Shown here one piece after another: positions 51,518 to 60,390 of a stretch of DNA of 62,830 bases. Origin of the DNA: Phycisphaeraceae bacterium (GTDB taxonomy: Bacteria > Planctomycetota > Phycisphaerae > Phycisphaerales > Phycisphaeraceae); assembly GCA_029260655.1 (NCBI GenBank), contig JAJDCU010000017.1, positions 1 through 62,830 on the forward strand. Reading direction: 5' to 3'. The notes below the pieces were generated by a model, which was given only the letters and a program-made list of their open reading frames with translations, was not told the DNA's origin and ran no database searches. Each line of letters starts with the position of its first letter. Position 1 is the first letter of the stretch. A program made the translations under genes and the position numbers.

Positions 51518-53164
51518 ATGAATCTTGACCAGATAGAGCCCGGATGCCGGGTGAAGGTCGCGGTGTGGAGCGAGCTGCCGGACAGAGCGCCTCGGCCTGC
51601 GCTGGTTGAGAACGTCGACCTGGTCATTACCCGATACGGGGATGAGGTCTCGGTCCTCTACGGTCGGTGCCTGCACCGTGGCGCGCTGATGGCGGATGGG
51701 TGTGTGAAAGGCGACAACTTGATCTGCGGTGTGCACGGGTGGGACTACCGCTATGACACGGGGGTCAGCGAATACAACAACGCCGAGCGGCTACACAAGT
51801 TCAACGCGTGGGTCGTTATCGATGATGATGCGGCCTATGTCGATAAGCAGGAGATTGCGGACTGGCACGAGGAGAACCCGCAGGCCTACCAGCGGGATGA
51901 ATATCTCGGTCAGTATCAAGACCTTCATGGCATACCCGAAGAGCCTCACACGAAATACATCCAAGAGCTCGCGAAGAATGGTCTTAAGAAATTCGGGCAT
52001 CACGGGCCCACTTCCGCGATGGGGGTGCCATCCACCGAATTACCCAAGTGGGATGACATCCAGATCCTTACCGGGCAGTTGGCCCGGCTGCCCCATCTGG
52101 AGAGCCAGGCGGTTGGCACTGATTTGGTCATAGGGCCTGAGGCGAAAAAGCCGCTTCATCTAAAGATCCCGATATTCGTCAGCGACATGAGCTACGGCGC
52201 CTTGTCTGAAGAAGCCAAGGTAGCGCTCGCTATGGGGGCGGAACTGGCCGGCACGGGGATATGCTCCGGTGAAGGCGGGATGTTGCCCGAGGAGCAGCAG
52301 GCGAACGGGCGTTATTTTTACGAACTGGCCAGCGCCCGGTTTGGGTGGTCCCTGGACAAGGTCGCGAAGTGTCAGGCGTTCCATTTCAAGGCCGGCCAAG
52401 GGGCCAAGACGGGCACCGGCGGTCACCTGCCCGGCGACAAAGTCGTGGGCAAGATCGCCGAAGTACGCGGGCTTGAACCGGGACAGGCCGCTATCAGCCC
52501 GCCTCGGTTTACTGATCTGAAGTGTGTGGAAGACTACAAGCGTGTTGCCGATGAAGTCCGCGAAGCGACCGGAGGTATCCCGATCGGTTTTAAGATGTCG
52601 GCCCAGCATATCGAGGACGATATCGATTTTGCACTTGCAGCCACCGCGGATTTCATCATCCTCGATGGTCGTGGTGGGGCGACCGGTGCCGCGCCCAATA
52701 TATTTAAGAACAACATCTCGATCCCAACCATGGCGGCACTGGCACGGGCACGCCGTCATCTGGATTGGCGCAAATGTCATGACGTAACGCTTATCATCAC
52801 GGGCGGGCTGCGCACGGAAAGCGACTTCATCAAGGCCATGGCCCTGGGGGCGGATGGTGTCGCCATCGCCAACAGCGCGATCCAGGCGATCGGGTGCCTG
52901 GGCATGCGCGCGTGCAACAGCAACAACTGCCCGGTGGGAATCGCGACACAGAAGCCGAGCCTCCGAGGCCGTTTAATCGTGGATGCTTCGGCGCAGCGGC
53001 TGAAGAACTACCTGGAGGCAACAGTTGAATTGATGTCTGTCATGGCCCGTGCGTGTGGGCATAACCATCTGAATCAATTCTGTCACGGTGACCTGACCAC
53101 GTGGGACCGTGATATCGCTTATCTCACCGGTATCGCGTTTGCCGGTGTCGTTCCGCTTTCATGA
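51518..53164 (+). CDS. Rieske domain fused to FMN-binding glutamate-synthase-like domain
   Basis: The 548-residue fusion starts with a Rieske [2Fe-2S] domain (Cys51-x-His53 and Cys70-x2-His73 in CLHRGAL and CGVHGWDY). A glutamate-synthase central/FMN domain follows (about 165-548) with IPIFVSDMSYGALS, KAGQGAKTGTGGHLPG, SPPRFTDL, DGRGGATGAAP and the [3Fe-4S] triad Cys460-Cys466-Cys471. There is no glutaminase domain and no NADPH subunit, so it is not a normal glutamate synthase. It is likely a flavin/iron-sulfur oxidoreductase that receives electrons through its own Rieske centre. It is the first gene of a five-gene operon, preceded by AGGAG. Confidence 0.9.
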   Translation: MNLDQIEPGCRVKVAVWSELPDRAPRPALVENVDLVITRYGDEVSVLYGRCLHRGALMADGCVKGDNLICGVHGWDYRYDTGVSEYNNAERLHKFNAWVVIDDDAAYVDKQEIADWHEENPQAYQRDEYLGQYQDLHGIPEEPHTKYIQELAKNGLKKFGHHGPTSAMGVPSTELPKWDDIQILTGQLARLPHLESQAVGTDLVIGPEAKKPLHLKIPIFVSDMSYGALSEEAKVALAMGAELAGTGICSGEGGMLPEEQQANGRYFYELASARFGWSLDKVAKCQAFHFKAGQGAKTGTGGHLPGDKVVGKIAEVRGLEPGQAAISPPRFTDLKCVEDYKRVADEVREATGGIPIGFKMSAQHIEDDIDFALAATADFIILDGRGGATGAAPNIFKNNISIPTMAALARARRHLDWRKCHDVTLIITGGLRTESDFIKAMALGADGVAIANSAIQAIGCLGMRACNSNNCPVGIATQKPSLRGRLIVDASAQRLKNYLEATVELMSVMARACGHNHLNQFCHGDLTTWDRDIAYLTGIAFAGVVPLS

Positions 53165-53224
53165 TGGAAGGCGCATCAGTGGCAGTCTACTAACCGGCAA
53201 CGGAGCCCAAAAGGAACTTCACAT

Positions 53225-53620
53225 ATGATGAATCTTAAGAATGGAATCGCACTCTCAGGGCACGACGCGCTGACTTACTTCCATGGCACTCCCCAGGCGG
53301 GTGAACCGGGCATCTATCACGATCATCAAGGCGCCCGCTTCCAATTTTCCTCGGAAGCGAACAAGGCCAAGTTCGCCGCTGACCCAGCGGCCTACATCCC
53401 GCAGTACGGCGGCTATTGTTCGATCGCGATGTCGGAGGGGAAGACTGTCGGAGCTCACCCCCACAACTTCAAGATCGTCGATGGGCGCTTGTACATGTTC
53501 TTCAAGACCTTGTTCGGCATCATTAACACGAAACGGCAGTGGAACAAGGACGAAAAAGGGCGTATGGCAGAAGCGGACCGGGAGTGGGCGAAGCTAATCA
53601 AGAAAGAGGCCGCCGCCTAG
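53225..53620 (+). CDS. YHS domain protein
   Basis: The 131-residue protein is one YHS domain: IALSGHDALTYFHGTPQAGE, ARFQFSSEANKAKFAADPAAYIPQYGGYCSIAMSEGK, then NFKIVDGRLYMFF. YHS domains bind metal ions and occur with copper-transport and mono-oxygenase systems. The single cysteine in YGGYCS is family-typical. No signal peptide is seen. It lies 60 bases after the Rieske-glutamate-synthase gene in the same operon and may insert or sense metal for the iron-sulfur enzymes; that role is inferred. AAGGAAC precedes the ATG. Confidence 0.9.
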   Translation: MMNLKNGIALSGHDALTYFHGTPQAGEPGIYHDHQGARFQFSSEANKAKFAADPAAYIPQYGGYCSIAMSEGKTVGAHPHNFKIVDGRLYMFFKTLFGIINTKRQWNKDEKGRMAEADREWAKLIKKEAAA

Positions 53621-53635
53621 GTGGTGCATTGAATT

Positions 53636-54151
53636 GTGGCACAGGTGATCCAACAATTAGTAGCTCCGGCGGTGATGATCTCGGCATGCGGCCTGCTGTG
53701 CCTGGCTCAATACGCGCGCCTGGCGGCGATCGTGGGCAGGCTGCACCAGTTTCACCGAGAGCGGTTTGATGTTTTTGTCAAAGCGTCGAACGGCGAGGGA
53801 TCTGAGAAGCAGGTGCTCACGAATCGCTTTGAGGGGATCGGAGAGCAGGCCGATCACATCCTTGAGCGAGTCTATATGACCCGACAAATATTGATGTGCT
53901 TGATCTTCTGTGTCCTCTTTATGATCGCAAGCTCTCTGGCCATTGGTATGTCGTTGATGGTCGGGTGGTTCCAATGCTTCACGGTGGGGTTCTTTATCCT
54001 CGGGGTGCTGAGCATGTCAGCGGCGATGGCCATCGCGCTTGTCGAACTGAGGTACAGTCTGCGAGAGGTTGAGTACGAACACGATCGGAATATCAAGCTG
54101 GATCCGCCCGTTGGGATGCCGCCGCCTGCACCGATGGAACCCTACCCATGA
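53636..54151 (+). CDS. DUF2721 family membrane protein
   Basis: The 171-residue protein has three hydrophobic helices: one at the N-terminus (APAVMISACGLLCLAQYARLA, typical for DUF2721) and a pair in the second half (ILMCLIFCVLFMIASSLAIGM and CFTVGFFILGVLSMSAAMAIA). A charged segment lies between. The function of DUF2721 is unknown. It starts at GTG 53636 and overlaps the next gene by four bases, so it is translated together with the DUF1622 protein, a pairing that suggests one membrane complex. Confidence 0.85.
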   Translation: MAQVIQQLVAPAVMISACGLLCLAQYARLAAIVGRLHQFHRERFDVFVKASNGEGSEKQVLTNRFEGIGEQADHILERVYMTRQILMCLIFCVLFMIASSLAIGMSLMVGWFQCFTVGFFILGVLSMSAAMAIALVELRYSLREVEYEHDRNIKLDPPVGMPPPAPMEPYP

Positions 54152-54564
54152 TCTTACTCCTATCCAGTACCTCAGAAGCCATCGGCGGTCAAAGCCGCGC
54201 CGCGATGCCGCTTGTTGAAGCGGCGATGAGCCATCTGGCGGTCGGGATCGGTGTGATTGGTGTTGCGGCGATCACGTGGGGTATGGTCTGTGGTGTGATT
54301 AAGTGGATCGGCCTGGAATGGACCAACTTCCAGAGGCGAGACGTAGGAGTTCTTCGAGAACAGTTGAGACGCCACCTGGGCTTCTACCTGCTGCTTGGCC
54401 TTGAGTTTCTTGTTGCCGCCGACATCATTGAAACACTGATGTCTCCGACGTTGGAGCACCTGGCGATTCTTGGCGGGATCGTTGTGATTCGAACCGTAAT
54501 TAGCTACGGGCTTAACTGGGAGCTTTCGCAATCCGCCTCCCACACGGGTGTTTCAGAGAGCTAA
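54148..54564 (+). CDS. DUF1622 family membrane protein
   Basis: The 138-residue protein has the DUF1622 hallmark YLLLGLEFLVAADIIETLMSP...LAILGGIVVIRTVISYGLNWE with helices at about 30-50, 75-95 and 100-120. The family is uncharacterised. ATGA overlap with the preceding gene means coupled translation. In this operon it sits between two Rieske fusion enzymes, so it may anchor an electron-transfer partner in the membrane. Confidence 0.87.
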   Translation: MILLLSSTSEAIGGQSRAAMPLVEAAMSHLAVGIGVIGVAAITWGMVCGVIKWIGLEWTNFQRRDVGVLREQLRRHLGFYLLLGLEFLVAADIIETLMSPTLEHLAILGGIVVIRTVISYGLNWELSQSASHTGVSES

Positions 54565-54590
54565 CCGAGCGATACAGAAAGAATCTGTTC

Positions 54591-56561
54591 ATGCCCAAGC
54601 AAACACAACCCAACCTGACCTGGCACAAGGCGCTGGGGCCCAACGAACTTCCCGAAGGGCGCGTCAAGACCGTCACGCTGGGCGTAGATTCGATCTGCAT
54701 GACGCACCACTACGGTCAGTACGCCGCCCTCGATAACCGCTGCCCGCACCAGGGTGGACCGCTGGGTGAAGGATCTATTGAGAACGGCTTCCTGCGCTGC
54801 CCCTGGCACGGCTGGGACTACTGCCCTTTGTCGGGCAAGCCGCCCGGTGGGTACGACGACGGCGTAAAAACCTATCCGATCAGGGTGCGCGAGGATGGGA
54901 TCTATGTCGGGATTCAGGAAGAAGCGCCGCGCGTGCGTACTGTTAGCGATGTCATGATCCAGACGATGATCAACTGGGGTGTGAAGTGGTGCTTCGGTAT
55001 GGTCGGGCATTCGAACCTGAACGTGGCCGAGGCGCTACGGCTGCAAGAGCAAGCGGGCGGGTTGGGCTATATCGGTATCCGACACGAGGGGGCCGCGTCG
55101 TTTGCGTGTTCCGCCTACGGGAAACTCACAGGCCGGCCGGCGGCATGCCTCGCCATCGCCGGGCCGGGGGCGACGAACCTGATCACGGGCCTTTGGGACG
55201 CCAACGTCGATAGGGCGCCCGTGCTGGCACTGACCGGTCAGGTGTCGACGCAGGTCTTGGGGCGACACAATTTCCAAGAGGTCCCACTCGACGCCGCGTT
55301 CGGCAAGGTGGCGCAGTGGTCTCAGACGGTGTTCTCGAATTCAGCCCACAGCGAGCTGATGTCTCTGGCGTGCAAGTCCGCGATGCTGAACCGCGGTGTG
55401 TCGCACCTGATCTTCCCCGATGAGGTCGCCGGTGTGGCAAAGCCCGAGGGGCAGGCCGATACCCCTGACGGCAGGCTGCCGCAACTCGACATCACCCCGC
55501 CACATGACTCGCTCAGCAAAGCGGTTTCGATGCTCAGTGAGGCTGAGAGGCCGGTCATCATCGTCGGCCACGGGGCTCGGTTTGATATGATTGCGGTGAC
55601 CGGATTGGCCGAGCAGTTGAACGCCCCGGTGCTGACGACCTTCAAAGGCAAAGGCCTAATCCCGGACACCCACCCGCTGGGTTGTGGCGTGCTGGGTCGA
55701 TCGGGCACGCCGATCGCATCATGGTTCATGAACGAGTCTGATGTGCTCCTGGTCCTCGGCGCTTCGTTTAGCAACCACACGGGAATCACACCCAAAAAGC
55801 CGACAATCCAGGTTGATAGCGACCCGCTGATGCTCGCTAAGTTCCACAAGGTGGATTGCCCCGTGTACGGTGAAATCTCTACGACCGTACAGCTACTCAT
55901 GGACGGGCTTAACAACAGCGCCGGCATCGACCAACGGCCAGAGATCGCCCAGCGGTGGAAGATCTGGCGGGCGGAGAAAGATTCTCGCAAGGCGGACGAC
56001 CGAGGCGAAGGGGTTAATTCGGCTGAAATCTTCGCCGCATTGACCGACGAAGTGCCAGACGACGCGATTGTCGCTGTCGATGTCGGGAACAATACCTATT
56101 CGTTTGGACGCTATTTTGAGTGTCAGCGCCAGTCCATCCTGATGTCGGGTTACCTCGGTTCAATTGGTTTCTCATTCCCCGCCGCGCTGGGCGCGTGGGC
56201 CGCCACGCAGGAAGACGACCCAAGGTTCAAGGGTCGGAAAGTCGTCAGCGTATCGGGCGATGGTGGGTTTGGTCAGTACCTCGCCGAGTTTAATACGGCG
56301 GTGAAATACGGGATGAACATCACCCACGTGCTTCTTAACAACTGCAACCTCGGCAAGATCACCAAGGAGCAGCGGGCGGGAAACTGGCCGGCGTGGCAAA
56401 CCTCCTTGACCAACCCGAACTTCGCAGCCTACGCGGACCTGTGTGGCGGCAAGGGCTACCGGGTCGGGCGGGCAGACCAACTCAAACCGGCCTTGGCTGA
56501 AGCACTGGAATGTGAAGGGCCCAGCCTCGTTGAGATTATCTCGGATGAAGAACTCATCTAA
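54591..56561 (+). CDS. Rieske domain fused to a thiamine-diphosphate enzyme (pyruvate-oxidase/acetolactate-synthase type)
   Basis: The 656-residue fusion has an N-terminal Rieske domain with Cys51-x-His53 and Cys70-x2-His73 (CPHQGGP, CPWHGWDY). A complete ThDP enzyme follows from about residue 117: the cofactor-activating Glu166 in IRHEGAASFACSAYGKLTG, the central domain (about 305-440), and the ThDP/Mg site from GDGGFG (556-561) to NN (583-584). The best family fit is pyruvate oxidase or a related decarboxylase with FAD or FAD-like central domain. Its substrate is probably a 2-oxo acid, with electrons leaving through the Rieske centre. It is the last gene of the operon, 26 bases behind DUF1622. 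Confidence 0.9.
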   Translation: MPKQTQPNLTWHKALGPNELPEGRVKTVTLGVDSICMTHHYGQYAALDNRCPHQGGPLGEGSIENGFLRCPWHGWDYCPLSGKPPGGYDDGVKTYPIRVREDGIYVGIQEEAPRVRTVSDVMIQTMINWGVKWCFGMVGHSNLNVAEALRLQEQAGGLGYIGIRHEGAASFACSAYGKLTGRPAACLAIAGPGATNLITGLWDANVDRAPVLALTGQVSTQVLGRHNFQEVPLDAAFGKVAQWSQTVFSNSAHSELMSLACKSAMLNRGVSHLIFPDEVAGVAKPEGQADTPDGRLPQLDITPPHDSLSKAVSMLSEAERPVIIVGHGARFDMIAVTGLAEQLNAPVLTTFKGKGLIPDTHPLGCGVLGRSGTPIASWFMNESDVLLVLGASFSNHTGITPKKPTIQVDSDPLMLAKFHKVDCPVYGEISTTVQLLMDGLNNSAGIDQRPEIAQRWKIWRAEKDSRKADDRGEGVNSAEIFAALTDEVPDDAIVAVDVGNNTYSFGRYFECQRQSILMSGYLGSIGFSFPAALGAWAATQEDDPRFKGRKVVSVSGDGGFGQYLAEFNTAVKYGMNITHVLLNNCNLGKITKEQRAGNWPAWQTSLTNPNFAAYADLCGGKGYRVGRADQLKPALAEALECEGPSLVEIISDEELI

Positions 56562-56598
56562 CGTAGAACATCCTGTCTAAGCCAGACTCGGCGTCGTG

Positions 56599-57153
56599 CT
56601 ATTTCAGCACCCGCAACCCGCGCTGGGCGCGTTCGGCGTTGACCATCGCCAGCACTGCGGGTTCTTTCTGGAAGAGTTTGACGAGCTGTGAGCCGGTGAC
56701 GCCCAGCGCGGCGGCGGCTTTGGATGTGTCGTAGTTGAGGGCGGCGAGGGTGTCCAGGGCCTCGGCGAGGAGGGTGGGGAAGTCTTCGTGGTCCTGGCTT
56801 AGGACGATACGGCCAGACTTGATGCGGGATTGCCAGAGGGCGCTCGGGGGCCCCGTAAGTTCGGCGGGGTCTATATCAGTGCGGTGGTGGATGGCGAGCT
56901 TGAGGCGCAGGCGCTTCAGGGCGATGCGGTGGTTGTCGGCCTGGCTTCTTCGTTCGCTTGCCGATGCGGTGATGCCGGTGGGTGTGTGGGTCAGTTCGAT
57001 GGCGGTCTCGACCTTGTTTCGGTGCTGGCCGCCCGGGCCTGAGGCTTTGGTTCGTCGGACGGTGCATTCTTTGAGCAGGGCATCGGGGGCGAGTGAGGCG
57101 GGGTGATGCCTCCGGGGGCGGGGGTGGCGTGGCGTGGGGTCGGACATCCGCAT
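56599..57153 (-). CDS. Release-factor-like GGQ protein with C-terminal extension
   Basis: The 184-residue protein carries the peptidyl-tRNA hydrolysis motif SGPGGQHRNKVETAIELTH (GGQ at 41-43) of class I release factors but lacks codon-recognition domains, like ArfB/YaeJ or the peptide-chain-release-factor-like proteins that rescue stalled ribosomes. The C-terminal half (LLAEALDTLAALNYDTSKAAAALGVTGSQLVKLF) is not the basic tail of ArfB but a helix-turn-helix-like segment, so the exact role is uncertain. A second start at 57147 is possible. It is convergent with the Rieske operon, 37 bases from its end. Confidence 0.87.
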   Translation of the reverse strand: MRMSDPTPRHPRPRRHHPASLAPDALLKECTVRRTKASGPGGQHRNKVETAIELTHTPTGITASASERRSQADNHRIALKRLRLKLAIHHRTDIDPAELTGPPSALWQSRIKSGRIVLSQDHEDFPTLLAEALDTLAALNYDTSKAAAALGVTGSQLVKLFQKEPAVLAMVNAERAQRGLRVLK

Positions 57154-57298
57154 ATCGTACTGCGTCCTGACGCGGAGCCCGCAGTGGGTTCCGTTATGTT
57201 TAGCGGGCGATCGCAGATCGCCGGTTCTATCTTCGGGAGTCGGGCGAGCGCGCGGATCTTTGATCCGCCGCTAAACGGTGGATTGAAAGGGACGGGTT

Positions 57299-58234
57299 TT
57301 GTCGGACGTGAATCAATCACAAGAGCATGACGCAACCTCCCGGGGGGCCGGGCAGTTGGCGGGTTTGGACCGCGCGATGGGCGAGGGGCCTTGGCTGGTC
57401 AGGCTGGGGCCGCTGCTGCTTTGGGTGGCGTGCATGTTCGTGGTGGGGCTGGCGCGTGACTGGGACGCTAGGACGCTGCCGTACCTGTACACGGTGCAGT
57501 GCGTGCTGACGGCGGGGATGCTCTGGCGTTACCGCAAGCTGCTATCTGAGATGACGGTGTGGTTTCACTGGTCGGTGATCCCGTCGGCTGTGTTTTTGAC
57601 GGTCGCGTGGGTCCTGCTGGGCTGGTGGGTCGGGGGCGAACTGCCGGTGCGGTGGGACGCGCTAATGCGGGGGGACCTTCAACTTGGAGCGCTGAATGCG
57701 CAGGCCCAGCCGCACTACTTCCAGACGATGCGGGTCAACCACCCCGGGACATTCACGGCGGCGATCGGGTTACGGCTGCTTGGCATGGCGTTGATCGTGC
57801 CGTTTGTCGAGGAGATATTCAATCGCAGCCTGTGTTTGCGTGCGATGCACTCGGCGAAGAAGACGTGGATCGCGGTGCTCCAGGTTTTGCACGACCTGCC
57901 GGGCATCGGCGAGTGGCTGATGCACAGGCCGGCGGTCAAGCACGCGGCGCAGCAGCCGGCGATGTTTACACAGCAGTTCAACGAGACGCCGCTGGGTCAG
58001 GTCAGCCTGTTCGCGGTGGCGGCGTCGACGTTTGTCTTCATGCTCAACCATGTGCCACGGGACTACCTGGGTTGCATAGCCTGCGGCGTGCTCTGGTGCC
58101 TGATGATTAAGTGGACCAACCGCGAAGGCCGTAAGCGCCAACTCGGATTGGGCCCGGTGATCTGGTCGCACGGCCTGACCAACGCGCTGCTCTGGGGCTA
58201 CACGCTCTATAGCGGGGACTGGCAGTTTCTTTAA
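57299..58234 (+). CDS. CPBP-family intramembrane protease, exosortase-associated type
   Basis: The 311-residue protein has about eight hydrophobic segments and the three CPBP motifs: FVEEIFNRSL (Glu-Glu-x3-Arg), FMLNHVPRDYLG with the second-site histidine, and VIWSHGLTNALLWGY with His/Asn. These are metal-dependent CAAX-protease-like membrane enzymes. The overall design recalls the CAAX-protease proteins that accompany exosortase/PEP-CTERM systems, but no exosortase is visible here. It starts at TTG 57299 behind GAAAGGGAC. An alternative ATG at 57377 would remove 26 residues that look disordered. Confidence 0.85.
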   Translation: MSDVNQSQEHDATSRGAGQLAGLDRAMGEGPWLVRLGPLLLWVACMFVVGLARDWDARTLPYLYTVQCVLTAGMLWRYRKLLSEMTVWFHWSVIPSAVFLTVAWVLLGWWVGGELPVRWDALMRGDLQLGALNAQAQPHYFQTMRVNHPGTFTAAIGLRLLGMALIVPFVEEIFNRSLCLRAMHSAKKTWIAVLQVLHDLPGIGEWLMHRPAVKHAAQQPAMFTQQFNETPLGQVSLFAVAASTFVFMLNHVPRDYLGCIACGVLWCLMIKWTNREGRKRQLGLGPVIWSHGLTNALLWGYTLYSGDWQFL

Positions 58235-58296
58235 GCCGGGCTACCCCGACCTTGCCATGCGGCCTGAAAAAACCGACAGAAAATCAAAACACATAG

Positions 58297-58324
58297 TTGA
58301 CTTGTGATTAACGCGGGATAGGAT
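58297..58324 (+). promoter_or_regulatory. Sigma-70-type promoter of a candidate small RNA
   Basis: TTGACT (58297-58302) and TAGGAT (58319-58324) are 16 bases apart. Expected initiation is near 58331. No gene starts downstream before a strong terminator. Confidence 0.65.
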
Positions 58325-58330
58325 CGAGAT

Positions 58331-58465
58331 GGAATCAGGGACCGGAACCCGGAGCGACTTCCGGAAGCCGGGGATGGGAAAGATAGCCGGCCCCTGTCAT
58401 AGCCGACCACGTAAAGCCGAGTGGCCTCTGGTGGACCCAACCGACTTTGTGTGGTCGGTTTTTTT
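58331..58465 (+). ncRNA. Candidate small RNA with promoter, fold and terminator
   Basis: About 135 bases lie between a promoter and a terminator without a usable frame. The long stem pairs CAGGGACCGG (58336-58345) with CCGGCCCCTG (58387-58396), nine pairs with one mismatch, and contains CCCGG/CCGGG. CCAC/GTGG forms a smaller hairpin. The 3' end is AACCGAC-TTTGTGTG-GTCGGTT followed by T5. It is not recognised as 6S, 4.5S or tmRNA. The next gene is on the opposite strand, so this is an independent transcript. Confidence 0.6.
58439..58465 (+). terminator. Terminator of the candidate small RNA
   Basis: AACCGAC (58439-58445) and GTCGGTT (58454-58460) form a seven-pair stem followed by a T-run. 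Confidence 0.85.
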
Positions 58466-58503
58466 CTGCGCTAAGGGCCCGGGCGTGTTGCGGATATGAG
58501 CGG

Positions 58504-59112
58504 TCATCGGGTGGGCTTAAGTGTCCGGGTATGCCGGACGGTGTAGACCGGGCCGTGCGCGCCTGGCCTGGACTCGATGAGCTTGACCGCCTTGACCCTG
58601 ACCGATCCCAGCCCGGGGCCGGCATTTGATTCGGCGATCACGGCGTTCAGTGTGTCGCGGACCCGGCGGCTCGGCGGTCTGTTACGTCTGAAGCGGGCGA
58701 GGGTGACGTGCGGGTTGAAAGGGTGGTCGCGTGGGGGGACAAGCGCTTCGAGGGCATCCAGTTCGGTATCGATCGCCTGTGACAACTTTCCTAAGACGTC
58801 CTGATCACCCAGGCTGGCAAACAGGACCCACGGCGGCGCACCCCCGGACGGGGGGAACGTGTCAAGGCGAGCCAGGTGAAGGTCGAACGGCCCGAGCCAA
58901 CCATCCGCCAGCCCGATGGTCACAGCCGAGTCGATCGCGCCGGCGACGGTTTCAAGGTGTTCGGGCGCGACGTCACCCAGGAAGCGCAATGTGATGTGCA
59001 GGTGTGTCGCCCTGACAGGCCTGACCGACGGCCCCATCCCGGTAAGCCCGTCGATTACCCGGCAAAGCGGCGCTCGCGCGGGGATGCCCAGTCCGATGAA
59101 TAGCCGCATCAC
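58504..59112 (-). CDS. thpR: RNA 2',3'-cyclic phosphodiesterase (ThpR/LigT)
   Basis: The 202-residue protein is a 2H phosphoesterase with the two HxTx motifs HITL (about 39-42) and HVTL (about 135-138) placed symmetrically. These enzymes open 2',3'-cyclic phosphates at RNA ends and can join 2'-5' bonds. The start MMRLFIGLGIP is family-typical. Length is normal. It has no operon partner and reads toward the candidate small RNA. Confidence 0.93.
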   Translation of the reverse strand: MMRLFIGLGIPARAPLCRVIDGLTGMGPSVRPVRATHLHITLRFLGDVAPEHLETVAGAIDSAVTIGLADGWLGPFDLHLARLDTFPPSGGAPPWVLFASLGDQDVLGKLSQAIDTELDALEALVPPRDHPFNPHVTLARFRRNRPPSRRVRDTLNAVIAESNAGPGLGSVRVKAVKLIESRPGAHGPVYTVRHTRTLKPTR

Positions 59113-59202
59113 GGCCTCATCCTAACGCGCCCGGGTTCGGTGCTTTCGGCAGGGGGTCTGGGCCCGTAGGATGGGCGGCTTTACAGGGCCTGGGACCCAT
59201 TT

Positions 59203-60240
59203 ATGCCGCACCCGCGGATCAGCGCACATGACGGATTGGTGACGCCCGGCGGATCTGCGGCGGCGCTTGGGTACCGCATGCCCGGGGAGTTCGAGCCGTT
59301 GTCCTGCGTCTGGCTTGTGCCGCCGGAGAATCCCGAGACCTGGCCGGGCTGTCTGGATCAGGCGCAACGGCAGTTCGCCGACTGGGTGGATCAACTTAGG
59401 CGCGCAGTGCCGGTAAGCACGACCGGCGAGCTAGGGATCCCAAATAATGATGCGTGGATTCGAGACTTCGGCCCGATCTTCGTGGTCCGCGGCCGATCCG
59501 CAGAAGCTGAGCCGGCGATCGCCTGCCACGACTTCCACTTCAACACCTGGGGCGGTAAGTACGAGGTCCGGGACCTGGACGACGTCGTACCGCAACACAT
59601 CGCACACAACCTGAACCTGCCGATCTGGGTCCATGATTTCGTTTTGGAGGGCGGGTCGATCGACGTCAACGGCCAAGGCACGGTATTGATGACCGAGCAG
59701 TGCCTGCTGAATCCCAACCGCAACCCGGGGCTTAGCCGTGAACAGATCGAAGCCAAGCTGCACGAGACACTGGGGACCCGCCACGTCGTCTGGCTGCCAG
59801 GCGGGATCGAAGGGGATGATACCGACGGCCATATCGACGACGTGGCAAGGTTTATCTCGGCGGACACGGTCGCGGCGGTGTCAGCGCCGAAAGATCATCC
59901 CGACCACGAGGTCACGATGCGTAACCTCCAGGCCCTGCGCGGCGCTCATGATCAGGACGGACGGGCGCTGAACATCGTTGAGTTGCCCGCGCCCAAGCCG
60001 GTTTATTACGACTACCCCACCGGCCGGGAGCAGACCCCGGCGAGCTACGCCAATTTTCTGATCGCCAACGGCCACGTGTTCGTACCGGTGTTCGGCCAGC
60101 CGTCAGACGATGTGGCACTTGAGGCCTTACGGGACGTGATGAGGGGTTACACGGTCCAGCCGGTCCTCTCAGAGCACCTGGTGGTGGGTTTGGGGGCCCT
60201 GCATTGCCTCAGTCAGCACCAGCCCTCGGTCCCGGACTGA
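59203..60240 (+). CDS. aguA: Agmatine deiminase
   Basis: The 345-residue enzyme hydrolyses agmatine to N-carbamoylputrescine and ammonia, a step from arginine to putrescine. It has the family motifs WIRDFGPIFV, FHFNTWGGKY, LEGGSIDVNGQGTVLMTEQC followed by LNPNRNP, and DTDGHIDDVARFI. The catalytic cysteine is in GLGALHCLSQ (about residue 333). Porphyromonas-type peptidyl-arginine deiminases share the fold, but the absence of a signal peptide and the compact length favour the agmatine enzyme. No N-carbamoylputrescine amidase gene is adjacent. Confidence 0.93.
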   Translation: MPHPRISAHDGLVTPGGSAAALGYRMPGEFEPLSCVWLVPPENPETWPGCLDQAQRQFADWVDQLRRAVPVSTTGELGIPNNDAWIRDFGPIFVVRGRSAEAEPAIACHDFHFNTWGGKYEVRDLDDVVPQHIAHNLNLPIWVHDFVLEGGSIDVNGQGTVLMTEQCLLNPNRNPGLSREQIEAKLHETLGTRHVVWLPGGIEGDDTDGHIDDVARFISADTVAAVSAPKDHPDHEVTMRNLQALRGAHDQDGRALNIVELPAPKPVYYDYPTGREQTPASYANFLIANGHVFVPVFGQPSDDVALEALRDVMRGYTVQPVLSEHLVVGLGALHCLSQHQPSVPD

Positions 60241-60390
60241 CCCATGTGCCGAATAGGCCCCGCGTTGGCCGATGATTGTGGGAAACCCGCCAGCAGTCCG
60301 CCTTCACTCGGATTAGGTATACTATTGGTTGGTCCTTATCGTGGTGTGGGTACACGCCGTGTCAGCCTATTAAAAAGATTGGAGACTGCT

